Assembly (NCBI RefSeq): GCF_039523335.1 | Contig: NZ_BAAAFC010000001.1 | Coordinates: forward strand, 1,860,001-1,924,000 | DNA from: Marinobacter szutsaonensis | GTDB taxonomy: Bacteria; Pseudomonadota; Gammaproteobacteria; Pseudomonadales; Oleiphilaceae | Direction of reading: 5' to 3' | Length of the DNA stretch: 64,000 nucleotides | In this document: positions 45,427-53,596 of the stretch, piece by piece | Numbering within the stretch: the first letter of the stretch is position 1 | Layout: each line of letters opens with the position of its first letter | Translations under genes and position numbers: made by a program | Notes under the pieces: model-generated | Told to the model about the DNA's origin: nothing | Databases searched by the model: none | The model's input: the letters and a program-made list of their open reading frames with translations, nothing else

Positions 45427-46881
45427 TCAAGAAGCCGGGGCATAGACCTTGACGTTGTCGTGCCCCTCAGCCTTCAGATGGCCGGCGTGCATCCGGCTCA
45501 TGGTGCCGCGGTCACAGTACAGCAGGTACTGGCGATTCTGCGGCAGTTCCTCGATCTGCTGATTGAGTTCGTAGAACGGGATCTTCAGGACCCGGTTGTT
45601 GGTCAGCGCCAGCGGTGACCGCTCTTCTTCCGTCGGATGGCGAACGTCAATGATGACATCGTTCACCGCCGGCGTTTCCACCAGCTCCACTTCTTCCGGC
45701 GTGACCGTAGTTTCCAGCAGACGGTTGACCGGGGTTTCGGTCCGCTCCTCGACTGCCCGGACCAGTACTCCGGCGTCCATGTTCGCCTCATCGGCCTCGA
45801 CCCGGTGCAGCCTGGCACGGGTGGCCGGCTTCTGGGAGATCACGCCACAGTATTCCGGCATGTTGCGGGCAAAGGACTCGGTGCCGATGTCATGGGCAAT
45901 GCGGATGATTTCCTGCTTGTCCATGGCGATCAGCGGGCGCAGGACCACTTCGTCACTGGCCCGGTCCACCACGTTCAGATTGGACAGGGTCTGACTGGAC
46001 ACCTGGGCCACCGCATCCCCCATCACCAGCCCGGCAACGTTGAGGTCACGGGCAATTTCGGCCGCCGCCTTGAGCATCTGACGCTTGAGCACCACGCCCC
46101 AGTGGCGGTTGTTCACCGAGCGCATAATCTCCGCCACCACGCCTTCGAACGGCACAGAAATGAACTTCACATTGTGGGAGGCGCCATAGCGCTCCCACAG
46201 GTAATGCACCACCTGGCGAACACCGACCTCATGGGCAGTGCCACCGAGGTTAAAGAACAGGAAATGGCTACGCAGGCCACGGCGCATCATCAGGTAGGCC
46301 GCCACGGAGGAGTCATAGCCACCCGAGATCAGGGTCATGACGCTTTCCACCGAACCCAGCGGGTAGCCGCCCAGTCCCTGATGCTTGCGTCGGGCGATGT
46401 GAAAACCGTCTTCCTTGACTTCGATCCGGACCTCGACCTGCGGTGATTTCAGATCGACACCGGCGGTATCGAACGCTTTGCACAGTGCCGCCCCCACCGA
46501 CCGCTCGATATCGATGGACCGGAAGTCGTGGGTGCCCAGACGCTTGGCTCGCACAGCGAAGGTCTTGCCATCCAGGCGGCCAGCAAAGGCCGAGACGGCT
46601 TTCTCACCAATATCCTCCAGGGACTGCAAGGGATACACCGCGATTTCCTGGATGCTGGAAATACCCGGGATGCGCAACAGGGTGTCAATAACCGGGCCAT
46701 AGAGGCCCCGATCATCCGGAACCTCCACGTCCACCCGATCCCAGCTGCCCTCCACGACGATCTCATGATCGGTTCGGGCCAGGAGTTTGCGGATGTTCTG
46801 ACGGAGTTGTTTCATCTGCTGCCGTCGTACAGGCTTACTCTTGATGGCAACTTCCGGAGCGGGACGTATCAGTAATTTCAT
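45427..46881 (-). CDS. thiI: tRNA 4-thiouridine synthetase / ThiI with rhodanese domain
   Basis: A 484-residue enzyme with an N-terminal ferredoxin-like and THUMP region, a PP-loop SGGYDSSVA near 180, and a C-terminal rhodanese domain. The persulfide cysteine lies in YLLYCDRGTMS. It makes 4-thiouridine at tRNA position 8 and supplies sulfur for thiazole synthesis. It has the same layout as E. coli ThiI (482). It diverges from ppnN. Start at 46881 lacks a strong ribosome site. Confidence 0.94.
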   Translation of the reverse strand: MKLLIRPAPEVAIKSKPVRRQQMKQLRQNIRKLLARTDHEIVVEGSWDRVDVEVPDDRGLYGPVIDTLLRIPGISSIQEIAVYPLQSLEDIGEKAVSAFAGRLDGKTFAVRAKRLGTHDFRSIDIERSVGAALCKAFDTAGVDLKSPQVEVRIEVKEDGFHIARRKHQGLGGYPLGSVESVMTLISGGYDSSVAAYLMMRRGLRSHFLFFNLGGTAHEVGVRQVVHYLWERYGASHNVKFISVPFEGVVAEIMRSVNNRHWGVVLKRQMLKAAAEIARDLNVAGLVMGDAVAQVSSQTLSNLNVVDRASDEVVLRPLIAMDKQEIIRIAHDIGTESFARNMPEYCGVISQKPATRARLHRVEADEANMDAGVLVRAVEERTETPVNRLLETTVTPEEVELVETPAVNDVIIDVRHPTEEERSPLALTNNRVLKIPFYELNQQIEELPQNRQYLLYCDRGTMSRMHAGHLKAEGHDNVKVYAPAS

Positions 46882-46992
46882 AGATCGGAGTTTTGTCGGG
46901 TGGCGTACAAAGAGGAAAGCGCTTAGTGTACCGTTTTGTCAGAGTGCCTCAAAATCCGGCATTGCCGAAACCTTCAGGAGTTTCACCGTTAA

Positions 46993-48375
46993 ATGACAGA
47001 ACCCACGAACAACGCCCTGGTTTCCCCGGAGGGCGCCCTTGAAATCCTCTCCAATCATGAAGTCAACCGGCTCAAGGACCGGAGCGAGGGCGGTCTTTAC
47101 CAGCTGTTCCGCCAGTGTGCCCTGGCCGTGCTGAATACCGGGGTGGAAACCGACAACTGTAAGGCCCTGATGGAGGCCCACGCCGATTTCGATGTGAGAC
47201 TGGTGCCCCAGCCCCGGGGCTTGAAGCTGGAGCTGGTCAACGCCCCCGGTTATGCCTTTGTCGATGGCGAAATGCTGCGGGCCATCCGCGAGCACCTGTT
47301 CTCCGTGCTCCGGGATATCGTGTATACCCACTCCATTCCCCAGACCATTGCCGGGTTCCGCCGGGACAACCCCGAAGACATCACCAACCTGGTGTTTCAC
47401 ATCCTGCGCAACGCCGGCGTGCTGGAAGCCGGTCGCCAGCCGGACATGGTGGTGTGCTGGGGCGGCCACTCCATCAGCCAGGCGGAGTACCAGTACAGCA
47501 AGGAAGTCGGCCACCAGCTCGGCCTGCGCGGCCTGAGCATCATCACCGGATGCGGTCCCGGTGCCATGAAGGGACCGATGAAAGGCGCCACCATCGGCCA
47601 CGCCAAGCAGCGGGTGAAAAATGGCCGTTATGTGGGCATTACCGAGCCGGCGATCATCGGTGCCGAGGCGCCTAACCCGATCGTCAACGAACTGGTGATC
47701 ATGCCGGATATCGAAAAACGTCTGGAGGCTTTTGTGCGCTGCGGCCATGGCGTCATCGTGTTCCCCGGCGGTGTGGGTACCGCCGAGGAAATCCTGTACC
47801 TGCTCGGCATCCTGCTCCACCCGGATAACGCCGACCTGCCGTTCCCGGTCATTTTCACCGGCGAGAAAGAAAATGCGGAATACTTCGAGATGATCGACAA
47901 GTTCATCCGCAACGCCCTCGGTGACGAAGCCGCCAGCAAATACGAGATCATCATTGATGACCCCGCCCGTGTCGCCCAGGCCATGCGAAAGGGCATGAAA
48001 GAGGTGGAGACGTTCCGCCGCGCCATGCAGGACGCCTACTACTTCAACTGGATGCTGAAGATCGATCCGGTGTTCCAGCTGCCCTTCGAGCCCAACCACG
48101 ACAGCATGCGGTCACTGGAACTGCACCGGGACCAGCCCGTGCACATGATTGCGGCAAACCTGCGCAAGGCATTCAGCGGGATCGTCACGGGAAATGTGAA
48201 GGAAAGCGGGATTCGCCAGATTCAGGAAAAAGGGCCGTTCGAGATCGCCGGGGATCCCTCGCTGATCAAGCCTCTGGAAGCCATGCTGGAGCAATTCGTG
48301 GCCCAGAACCGGATGAAACTGCCCGGCCTGCAGGCTTACCAGCCGTGTTACCGTATTGTCAGTGGGGCGGCCTGA
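46993..48375 (+). CDS. ppnN: PpnN pyrimidine/purine nucleotide 5'-monophosphate nucleosidase
   Basis: A 460-residue LOG-family nucleosidase matching E. coli YgdH/PpnN (454). It breaks NMPs into base and ribose 5-phosphate and is regulated by (p)ppGpp in E. coli. Motifs are GCGPGAMKGPMKG and the LOG signature FPGGVGTAEEI. The stop codon lies in the tetraloop of a perfect 14-bp hairpin at 48358-48389. The ribosome site GGAG is 12 bases from the start, wider than usual. Confidence 0.94.
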   Translation: MTEPTNNALVSPEGALEILSNHEVNRLKDRSEGGLYQLFRQCALAVLNTGVETDNCKALMEAHADFDVRLVPQPRGLKLELVNAPGYAFVDGEMLRAIREHLFSVLRDIVYTHSIPQTIAGFRRDNPEDITNLVFHILRNAGVLEAGRQPDMVVCWGGHSISQAEYQYSKEVGHQLGLRGLSIITGCGPGAMKGPMKGATIGHAKQRVKNGRYVGITEPAIIGAEAPNPIVNELVIMPDIEKRLEAFVRCGHGVIVFPGGVGTAEEILYLLGILLHPDNADLPFPVIFTGEKENAEYFEMIDKFIRNALGDEAASKYEIIIDDPARVAQAMRKGMKEVETFRRAMQDAYYFNWMLKIDPVFQLPFEPNHDSMRSLELHRDQPVHMIAANLRKAFSGIVTGNVKESGIRQIQEKGPFEIAGDPSLIKPLEAMLEQFVAQNRMKLPGLQAYQPCYRIVSGAA

Positions 48376-48389
48376 GCCGCCCCACTGAC
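48358..48389. terminator. perfect 14-bp hairpin containing the ppnN stop codon
   Basis: GTCAGTGGGGCGGC and GCCGCCCCACTGAC flank the loop CTGA, and the ppnN TGA stop occupies three of its four bases (48373-48375). It has no T-run and lies also 14 bases downstream of the convergent cytochrome c stop, so it may end both transcripts or stabilise them. Confidence 0.75.
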
Positions 48390-48402
48390 ATCTAGCCGGA
48401 GC

Positions 48403-48738
48403 TTACTGACCACCGGCCGGCAGGCTGGCGTAGTAAGCGGCCAGGTTGGCGATATCCTCATCGCTCAGGGCCGCCGCCTGGCCCTGCATGATGGCAGCCT
48501 GGCCACCGGAACGCTGCTTGTTCTTGTACGCCTTGAGCGCGGAAACGAGATACTGCTCATTCTGACCTGCCAGGTTCGGATAGGTCGGAATCTGGGCAAT
48601 ACCATTCTGGCCGTGGCAAGCGGCACAGACGGCAGCCTTGGCCTTGCCGGCTTCCACATCGCCCGCGGCAGAGGCCAGGGTCGGCAGGGCAACGGCAGCA
48701 GACATCAGGCCGGCAATCGCGAAGTTCTTGAATTTCAT
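48403..48738 (-). CDS. periplasmic monoheme class I cytochrome c (c5/c553-like)
   Basis: A 111-residue exported cytochrome. The signal peptide is about 25 residues (ends ASA-AGD). The heme-binding motif is CAACH at 38-42, and a Met ([11 protein letters not shown], near 85) is the likely sixth ligand. It may carry electrons between bc1 and oxidase or accept electrons from AioBA; the latter is inference. Start 48738 has GAGGG upstream. A longer frame exists without a ribosome site. Confidence 0.88.
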   Translation of the reverse strand: MKFKNFAIAGLMSAAVALPTLASAAGDVEAGKAKAAVCAACHGQNGIAQIPTYPNLAGQNEQYLVSALKAYKNKQRSGGQAAIMQGQAAALSDEDIANLAAYYASLPAGGQ

Positions 48739-48959
48739 AGTTACTACCCTCTCATCGTTATCGGCATGCAAATGCCAACAGGTGTTATTAAAACTCGAAC
48801 GTAATGCACTTATAGCACAGAGCGCGCCTGGCTCAAATGTGATAGATCAAGGCGCTCATTTCGACAATCGTCCCCTTTACCGCACTCGCGGGTTAGTGGG
48901 AAAGTACGATTAGCTAGAATACCCAGATTTCTGTTTTATCCAACCCGGAGACACACCCC

Positions 48960-50063
48960 ATGTCCGTAGAGGTCCAGGAACTCCCCTGCCGTGAAGGCTT
49001 TCTTGGTTTGCTCACCCTGAACTCGCCCGGCACCCTCAATGCCCTGAGCGAAGCCATGGTGGAGCAGGCCCAGGAGGCCCTGGACCGTTGGGCGACGGAT
49101 GACAGGATCTGTCTGGTAGTACTGCAGGGCGCTGGTGAACGCGCCTTCTGCGCCGGCGGTAACATCCGCCTGCTCTATGACGCCATGACCGGTCACGGTG
49201 ACCAGCAAGCCCCTTCCCGCTTCTTTACCCGGGAATACCGGCTGGATTACAGCCTGCACCGGTTCCCCAAGCCGATCGTCGGCATTGGCCACGGCGTGGT
49301 CATGGGTGGCGGCCTGGGCCTGCTGTCCGCGTGCCGCTACCGACTGGTAACGCCGGACCTCACCCTGGCCATGCCGGAGATTTCCATCGGCCTGTTCCCG
49401 GATGTCGGCGCCAGCTGGTTCCTCAACCGCCTTCCGGGCCGCCTTGGCCTGTTCATGGGGCTTACCGGTGCCCGGCTCAACGTGACCGACACCCTGCGGG
49501 TGGGCCTGGCAGATATGGCATTGTTGCCTGGAGACCGGGATACCCTGCTCTCCCGACTGCAGGAGCAGCGCTGGACCGGGGAAGCCGCTGCCGATGACAA
49601 CCGGCTGTTCCGGCTGCTGAACCAGATGCCCGCACCAGATTACCGGGCGCTGCCACAAAGCAACCTGGAACAGCACGAGCAGGCGATTTCACGCCTCAGC
49701 GCCGGGGAGGAACTGCCCGCCGTGGTGGATCAGCTGCTTGGCTCGGATATAGACAGTGACTGGTGGCGGGCCTGCATCGACAACCTTCGCGGCGGCAGCC
49801 CGGTCTCCGCCTGGCTGGTGTGGACCCAGCTGAAGAAAGCCCAGCAGATGTCCCTGAAAGATGTGTTCCGGATGGAACTGGCCATGGCCCTCGAGTGCAG
49901 CCGGCGCCCGGATCTGCCCGAAGGCATCCGGGCAAGAATGGTGGACAAGGATCAGCAACCGTCCTGGTCCTATGGCTCGGTGGCCGAGGTTCCGGAGGAT
50001 GTCGTCGCCGCCCATTTCGAACCGGAGTGGGACGACGAGACCGACCCCATGCAGTTGCAGTAA
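48960..50063 (+). CDS. enoyl-CoA hydratase/isomerase family, 3-hydroxyisobutyryl-CoA hydrolase-like
   Basis: A 367-residue crotonase-fold protein. The oxyanion-hole stretches are AFCAGGNIRLLYDA and VMGGGLGLLSACR. PEISIGLFPDVGASWFLNRLPG is typical of 3-hydroxyisobutyryl-CoA hydrolase (valine breakdown). The C-terminal half fits the family but is variable. No other valine-pathway genes are near. It converges with the ankyrin protein gene with four bases between. Confidence 0.87.
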   Translation: MSVEVQELPCREGFLGLLTLNSPGTLNALSEAMVEQAQEALDRWATDDRICLVVLQGAGERAFCAGGNIRLLYDAMTGHGDQQAPSRFFTREYRLDYSLHRFPKPIVGIGHGVVMGGGLGLLSACRYRLVTPDLTLAMPEISIGLFPDVGASWFLNRLPGRLGLFMGLTGARLNVTDTLRVGLADMALLPGDRDTLLSRLQEQRWTGEAAADDNRLFRLLNQMPAPDYRALPQSNLEQHEQAISRLSAGEELPAVVDQLLGSDIDSDWWRACIDNLRGGSPVSAWLVWTQLKKAQQMSLKDVFRMELAMALECSRRPDLPEGIRARMVDKDQQPSWSYGSVAEVPEDVVAAHFEPEWDDETDPMQLQ

Positions 50064-50067
50064 GAAA

Positions 50068-50760
50068 CTACAGACGGGCCCCGGCCTGAACCAGCAACAT
50101 CTCCAGGTCCCGGCTGTTGATGGCCCGGGCCCTGGTCAGGGCGGTGCTGCCGTCCTCGGCCCGGTAGTTGACGTCGGCGCCGGCCGCCAGCAGCATTTCC
50201 GCGGTCAGCAGATCCCCGCTGCCAACAATTTTCATCAGCAACGACTCGCCACCCTGACTGACATTGACGTTGGCCCCGGCGGCCAATAAAACCTTGACCA
50301 CGGACAGGTTGCCCTGCTCGGCCGCCCGGATCACCGGCGTATACCCTTGCTCATCCACCGCATTGACACTCGCACCCGCCGAAAGCAGCAACTGGACCAG
50401 CCGACGACTGCCATCACCGGCAGCAACCATCAGGGGCGTTGCCTCCCCGGGCGCCGCGAGATCCGGATCAGCCCCCTCGCTGAGCAGGTACCAGGCTACC
50501 CGGTCCTGGCCCGCGCGCACAGCCGCCATCAGGGGGGATCCCTGTTCAGTCAGGGTATTCAGTGAGTGACCGGCTTCCGCCAGGGCTGAAACCTCTTCCA
50601 GGTTACCGGCCGCCGCTGCGTGAACAATCGGCGTGGATGCCCCGGAGGCCGTCCCCCGGGTCAGGTTACTGGGTGCATCCCGGACTGCGCATCCGGACAA
50701 CAGGGTTACCGCAAGAAACGACGGGAACAATGCGTGGAGGGTGCCGGATCCCTTGGCCAT
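50068..50760 (-). CDS. ankyrin-repeat lipoprotein
   Basis: A 230-residue protein with a lipoprotein signal (lipobox LLSGC, Cys24) and about five ankyrin repeats (TPIVHAAAAGNLEEV, SPLMAAVRAGQDRV, TPLMVAAGDGSRRLV, TPVIRAAEQGNLSVV, and later ones). These repeats mediate protein binding. The protein should sit in the periplasmic face of a membrane. Partner and role are unknown. It lies 69 bases downstream of tmcA on the same strand. Confidence 0.82.
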   Translation of the reverse strand: MAKGSGTLHALFPSFLAVTLLSGCAVRDAPSNLTRGTASGASTPIVHAAAAGNLEEVSALAEAGHSLNTLTEQGSPLMAAVRAGQDRVAWYLLSEGADPDLAAPGEATPLMVAAGDGSRRLVQLLLSAGASVNAVDEQGYTPVIRAAEQGNLSVVKVLLAAGANVNVSQGGESLLMKIVGSGDLLTAEMLLAAGADVNYRAEDGSTALTRARAINSRDLEMLLVQAGARL

Positions 50761-50829
50761 ATCAACAATCTCTGTTTTGGAACGTTGGCCTATTCTGGGC
50801 AGCGCACGGCGGGAATTAAATCGAGCGGG

Positions 50830-52986
50830 TCACATCTCCGGCCCATTCTCCAGAAGTTCGCGCACCATTGTCCGCAGGCGCTCCTCGCCGTCCCGCTGGC
50901 CGCGACACAGGCCGGCGGACTGCGCCTCAGCCCAGGAACGGCCCTGTAACACCGCCCCGGCCCACAGGGCCAGCTCCGGCCGGGTCCTCAGCCAGTTCAT
51001 GACACCTGGGACCTGCCCAAGCTCCCGGAGTACCGGCAGGCAAAGATCAAAGCCCCGGTGACCGTGAGCAAAATTGTCCAGGTCACGCCGGTCATCATCG
51101 TTCAGGATGCGGGCTGCCGGCAGGTCGTCGCTGATGGCCGCCAGCAGTTCCGCGGGCATCCCGCACCAATGCCGCGGGACGAGCGTCAGCCAGTGCCAGG
51201 CCAGCCTCCCCCTCAGTCGATCCACCAGTTCGACACCCTGCGGACTCGATCCGGTCAGCATCTGCAGCGGGTACTCACCACTGGTGTTCTCCCGCTGGAA
51301 CCCGACGCGAACCACATTCATCCCACAGGACTGCCAGAAGGCCAGCAATTCCGGGCTGCCACCAAAGCTGGTACCGAGGCTATCCAGCTCCTGCTCTGCC
51401 ACCCACTCCCGCGCAACTGTCACCAGGCGCTTGCCCACACCACTGCGGCGAGCGGGACTGGCCACGGCAACCCGGACTACCCTGAGGGTCCTCTGGGTTG
51501 CGGCTTCCGGAAAGCCACTGTGGGATGCCAGGGACTGGGCCAGCAGATGGCCCCGGATACGGCGCTGCCCCCGGGTAACCTTCTGTGCCAGTTCCTCTTC
51601 AAGTCTGCCCTCGATGGCCCCCCAGAGTACCCCGACGATGCGGCCCTCATGCCAGGCGCACCAGCTGACCGCGGACGGGTCATCCAGCCACTGGCGAAGA
51701 TCGGCCGGGGTGGTCCGGTAGTGGGCGTCGACCAGCAAACCAAAAGCTTCGGCGAGTTCGGGCTCCGGCGCGTCGGCGGGGCACCATCGATCAATCCGGA
51801 TATCCCGGGCCGGAACCCGGGCATTTTCGCTGGCCATGCCTGAAGCAGATAAAAGGAACAGCTTGGAGGCCAACGCCTCCAGCGGATCTCCCGTGGCCCA
51901 GCGCACCGGCTGGTTCAGGGTGGCGGATTGCCAGTGCGGAGTCTCGCGGTCCAGCACGGAACGGAACCGGATAGCGAAGCCCCTGCCCGCGCCCTCGTAG
52001 CCATGGACGGTAGAGCAGAAGGCTACCCGGGGCCATCCCAGCAGAACGCCCTCAAGAACCTGGGGTGGGATCGCTGCCGCCTCGTCGACAAATACCACTT
52101 CGGCTGCCGGTCGCTCGGTCAGCAGTTCCTGCACCGGCAAAAAACGGAGCTCGGCCCCTGCCTGAGTGAGGAGGCTGTTGCCATCGTCAGTTGCAAGGTC
52201 CTTCCCGAGTGTTTGCCGGGCGTGGTGGAACAGGGTATCGACGCTCTCGCGGCTGGGCGCCGTCACCAGGATTCGTTCGCGGCCCTGCTGCAACAGTCTG
52301 GCCGCGGCGATACCCAATGCGGCGGATTTACCGCGGCCCCGGTCCGCAGTGACCACCAAGGGGCGCCGGCGCCGGCCCTGGCCGAAATGCACCAGTTGAT
52401 TGACCAGCCGCTGCTGGTCATCGGTGGTGGCTACGGTGAAAAAATTGGCTGGCACCGGCAGTGTCGGCATCCGGGTTCGTCCGGGATCGCTGGGATCGGC
52501 CCGAATCACGGCGGGATCACTGGCCAGAATCGTCGCCATGCGGTGAGCAAAAGGGTGGTGCTCGGCACTGTCGAGGCCGGTGCGCCGGTAGTCCGGGTCA
52601 GCGAACCGGTCCCAGTCGGCCAGGGGCGGCATCAGCCAGAACAGCAGCCCCCCGGCCTTGAGTGTGCCGGCAATCGCGGCCAGGCCATCCGGCGGGTTAC
52701 CCTGCCAGCCGTCCCAGACCACCACCGACAGTTCTTGGCCGAGCCGGTTTCTGGCTTTGGCCGGCGGTACTTCGGTGAGGTCGGCCGAGGGATTGTCATC
52801 ACCGGGACCAGTCCAGATACCCGTTGACGGGCGCAGTTGCAGCAGGAGTTGTCGAAGCCAGGCCAGCGCACTGTCCCGGTCGCCTTCGACGAGGACCAGG
52901 CGTCGCTCGCCCCGGGCGCCAAGGCACTCAACCAGCCGACACCAGGCTTCATGGCCTGCGGGGATGTCACCGGCGGACTGGATCAT
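50830..52986 (-). CDS. tmcA: tRNA(Met) cytidine acetyltransferase TmcA
   Basis: A 718-residue enzyme that makes N4-acetylcytidine at the wobble base of elongator tRNA(Met) using ATP and acetyl-CoA. Walker A TADRGRGKS is at about 213-221, the DEAA-type Walker B lies in VVFVDEAAAIP, and a GNAT domain holds VRVAVASPARRSGVGKRL. E. coli TmcA is 671 residues. The ATG at 52986 shares its A with the TGA stop of the upstream DUF2237 gene (TGATG), so the two are translationally coupled. A longer frame upstream is the shadow of that gene. Confidence 0.94.
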   Translation of the reverse strand: MIQSAGDIPAGHEAWCRLVECLGARGERRLVLVEGDRDSALAWLRQLLLQLRPSTGIWTGPGDDNPSADLTEVPPAKARNRLGQELSVVVWDGWQGNPPDGLAAIAGTLKAGGLLFWLMPPLADWDRFADPDYRRTGLDSAEHHPFAHRMATILASDPAVIRADPSDPGRTRMPTLPVPANFFTVATTDDQQRLVNQLVHFGQGRRRRPLVVTADRGRGKSAALGIAAARLLQQGRERILVTAPSRESVDTLFHHARQTLGKDLATDDGNSLLTQAGAELRFLPVQELLTERPAAEVVFVDEAAAIPPQVLEGVLLGWPRVAFCSTVHGYEGAGRGFAIRFRSVLDRETPHWQSATLNQPVRWATGDPLEALASKLFLLSASGMASENARVPARDIRIDRWCPADAPEPELAEAFGLLVDAHYRTTPADLRQWLDDPSAVSWCAWHEGRIVGVLWGAIEGRLEEELAQKVTRGQRRIRGHLLAQSLASHSGFPEAATQRTLRVVRVAVASPARRSGVGKRLVTVAREWVAEQELDSLGTSFGGSPELLAFWQSCGMNVVRVGFQRENTSGEYPLQMLTGSSPQGVELVDRLRGRLAWHWLTLVPRHWCGMPAELLAAISDDLPAARILNDDDRRDLDNFAHGHRGFDLCLPVLRELGQVPGVMNWLRTRPELALWAGAVLQGRSWAEAQSAGLCRGQRDGEERLRTMVRELLENGPEM

Positions 52987-53363
52987 CAGTTGAGGTCTGC
53001 GGCGTGAGTTTTGAGGTTGTTCAGGTCGCATTTTTCGAGGGCGGCCTGGTGTGTGGCCCGGAGCCGGACCCTGGGGGCGCACCCGGCTTCGAAGGCTTCC
53101 TGCCAGCGGGCGGCGCAGAGGCACCAGTTGTCGCCGGCTTTGAGGCCGGGGAAGCCGAATTCCGGTCTGGGGGTGCTGAGGTCGTTGCCGCGGCTCTTTG
53201 AGAATTCGAGGAAGTCGTCGGTGAGGACGGCGCAGACGGCGTGGAGGCCGAGGTCATCGGGGCCTACGTTGCAGCAGCCGTCGCGGTAGAAGCCGGTTTC
53301 GGGGTCGGTGCCGCAGGTTTCCAGTTTTTCGCCCAGGACATTGACGGATTCTGACATTTCCAT
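52986..53363 (-). CDS. DUF2237 family protein
   Basis: A 125-residue cytoplasmic protein with many conserved Cys and aromatic residues (FYRDGCCNVGPDDLGLHAVCAV, GDNWCLCAARWQEAF). It belongs to the uncharacterised DUF2237 family. GGAAGG lies eight bases before the ATG. Its stop overlaps the tmcA start, so it may act alongside tRNA acetylation, though no function is known. Long-stem element II lies 31-130 bases upstream, within its probable 5' leader. Confidence 0.88.
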   Translation of the reverse strand: MEMSESVNVLGEKLETCGTDPETGFYRDGCCNVGPDDLGLHAVCAVLTDDFLEFSKSRGNDLSTPRPEFGFPGLKAGDNWCLCAARWQEAFEAGCAPRVRLRATHQAALEKCDLNNLKTHAADLN

Positions 53364-53393
53364 GGTTCAAGCCTTCCAATCTGGTGGCGGTAA

Positions 53394-53493
53394 GTTGGGA
53401 CAGTCTCTTCCAAAACCCGCTCAAGCACGTCCATGTAGCGCTTGAGCTCCGCCATCCATGGCTCCGCACAGTTTTGGAAGAGACTGTCCCAAC
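53394..53493 (-). repeat. long-stem dispersed element II
   Basis: Arms of 22 perfect base pairs (53395-53416 and 53471-53492), with one further G-C pair at 53394/53493, enclose a 54-base core on the minus strand. The core reads GCC-ATGGAT-GGC, then CTACATGGACGT within the outer stem GCTCAAGC/GCTTGAGC; its two GGA sites (53457-53455 and 53432-53430) are 25 bases apart. It shares the first 32 core bases with element I, while arm sequence outside the inner nine bases differs. It lies between the divergent DUF2237 and helicase genes. Confidence 0.88.
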
Positions 53494-53596
53494 CCACCGT
53501 CAAACCTGTGAGTTATAGTCTGGAGTGCCTCAGAAACGAAGCCCAATTATGCGGGACCGGTATCCGCACTACCAGTTGCCCAGTACAATACCGGCC

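Noticed and set aside
48835..48865. possible FNR or CRP box upstream of the cytochrome c gene
   Set aside because: TTGATCTATCACA keeps only one good half-site, too weak to claim.
53030..53124. N-terminal extension of tmcA to 53124
   Set aside because: It runs through the upstream DUF2237 gene in another frame; the TGATG overlap supports 52986 as the start.
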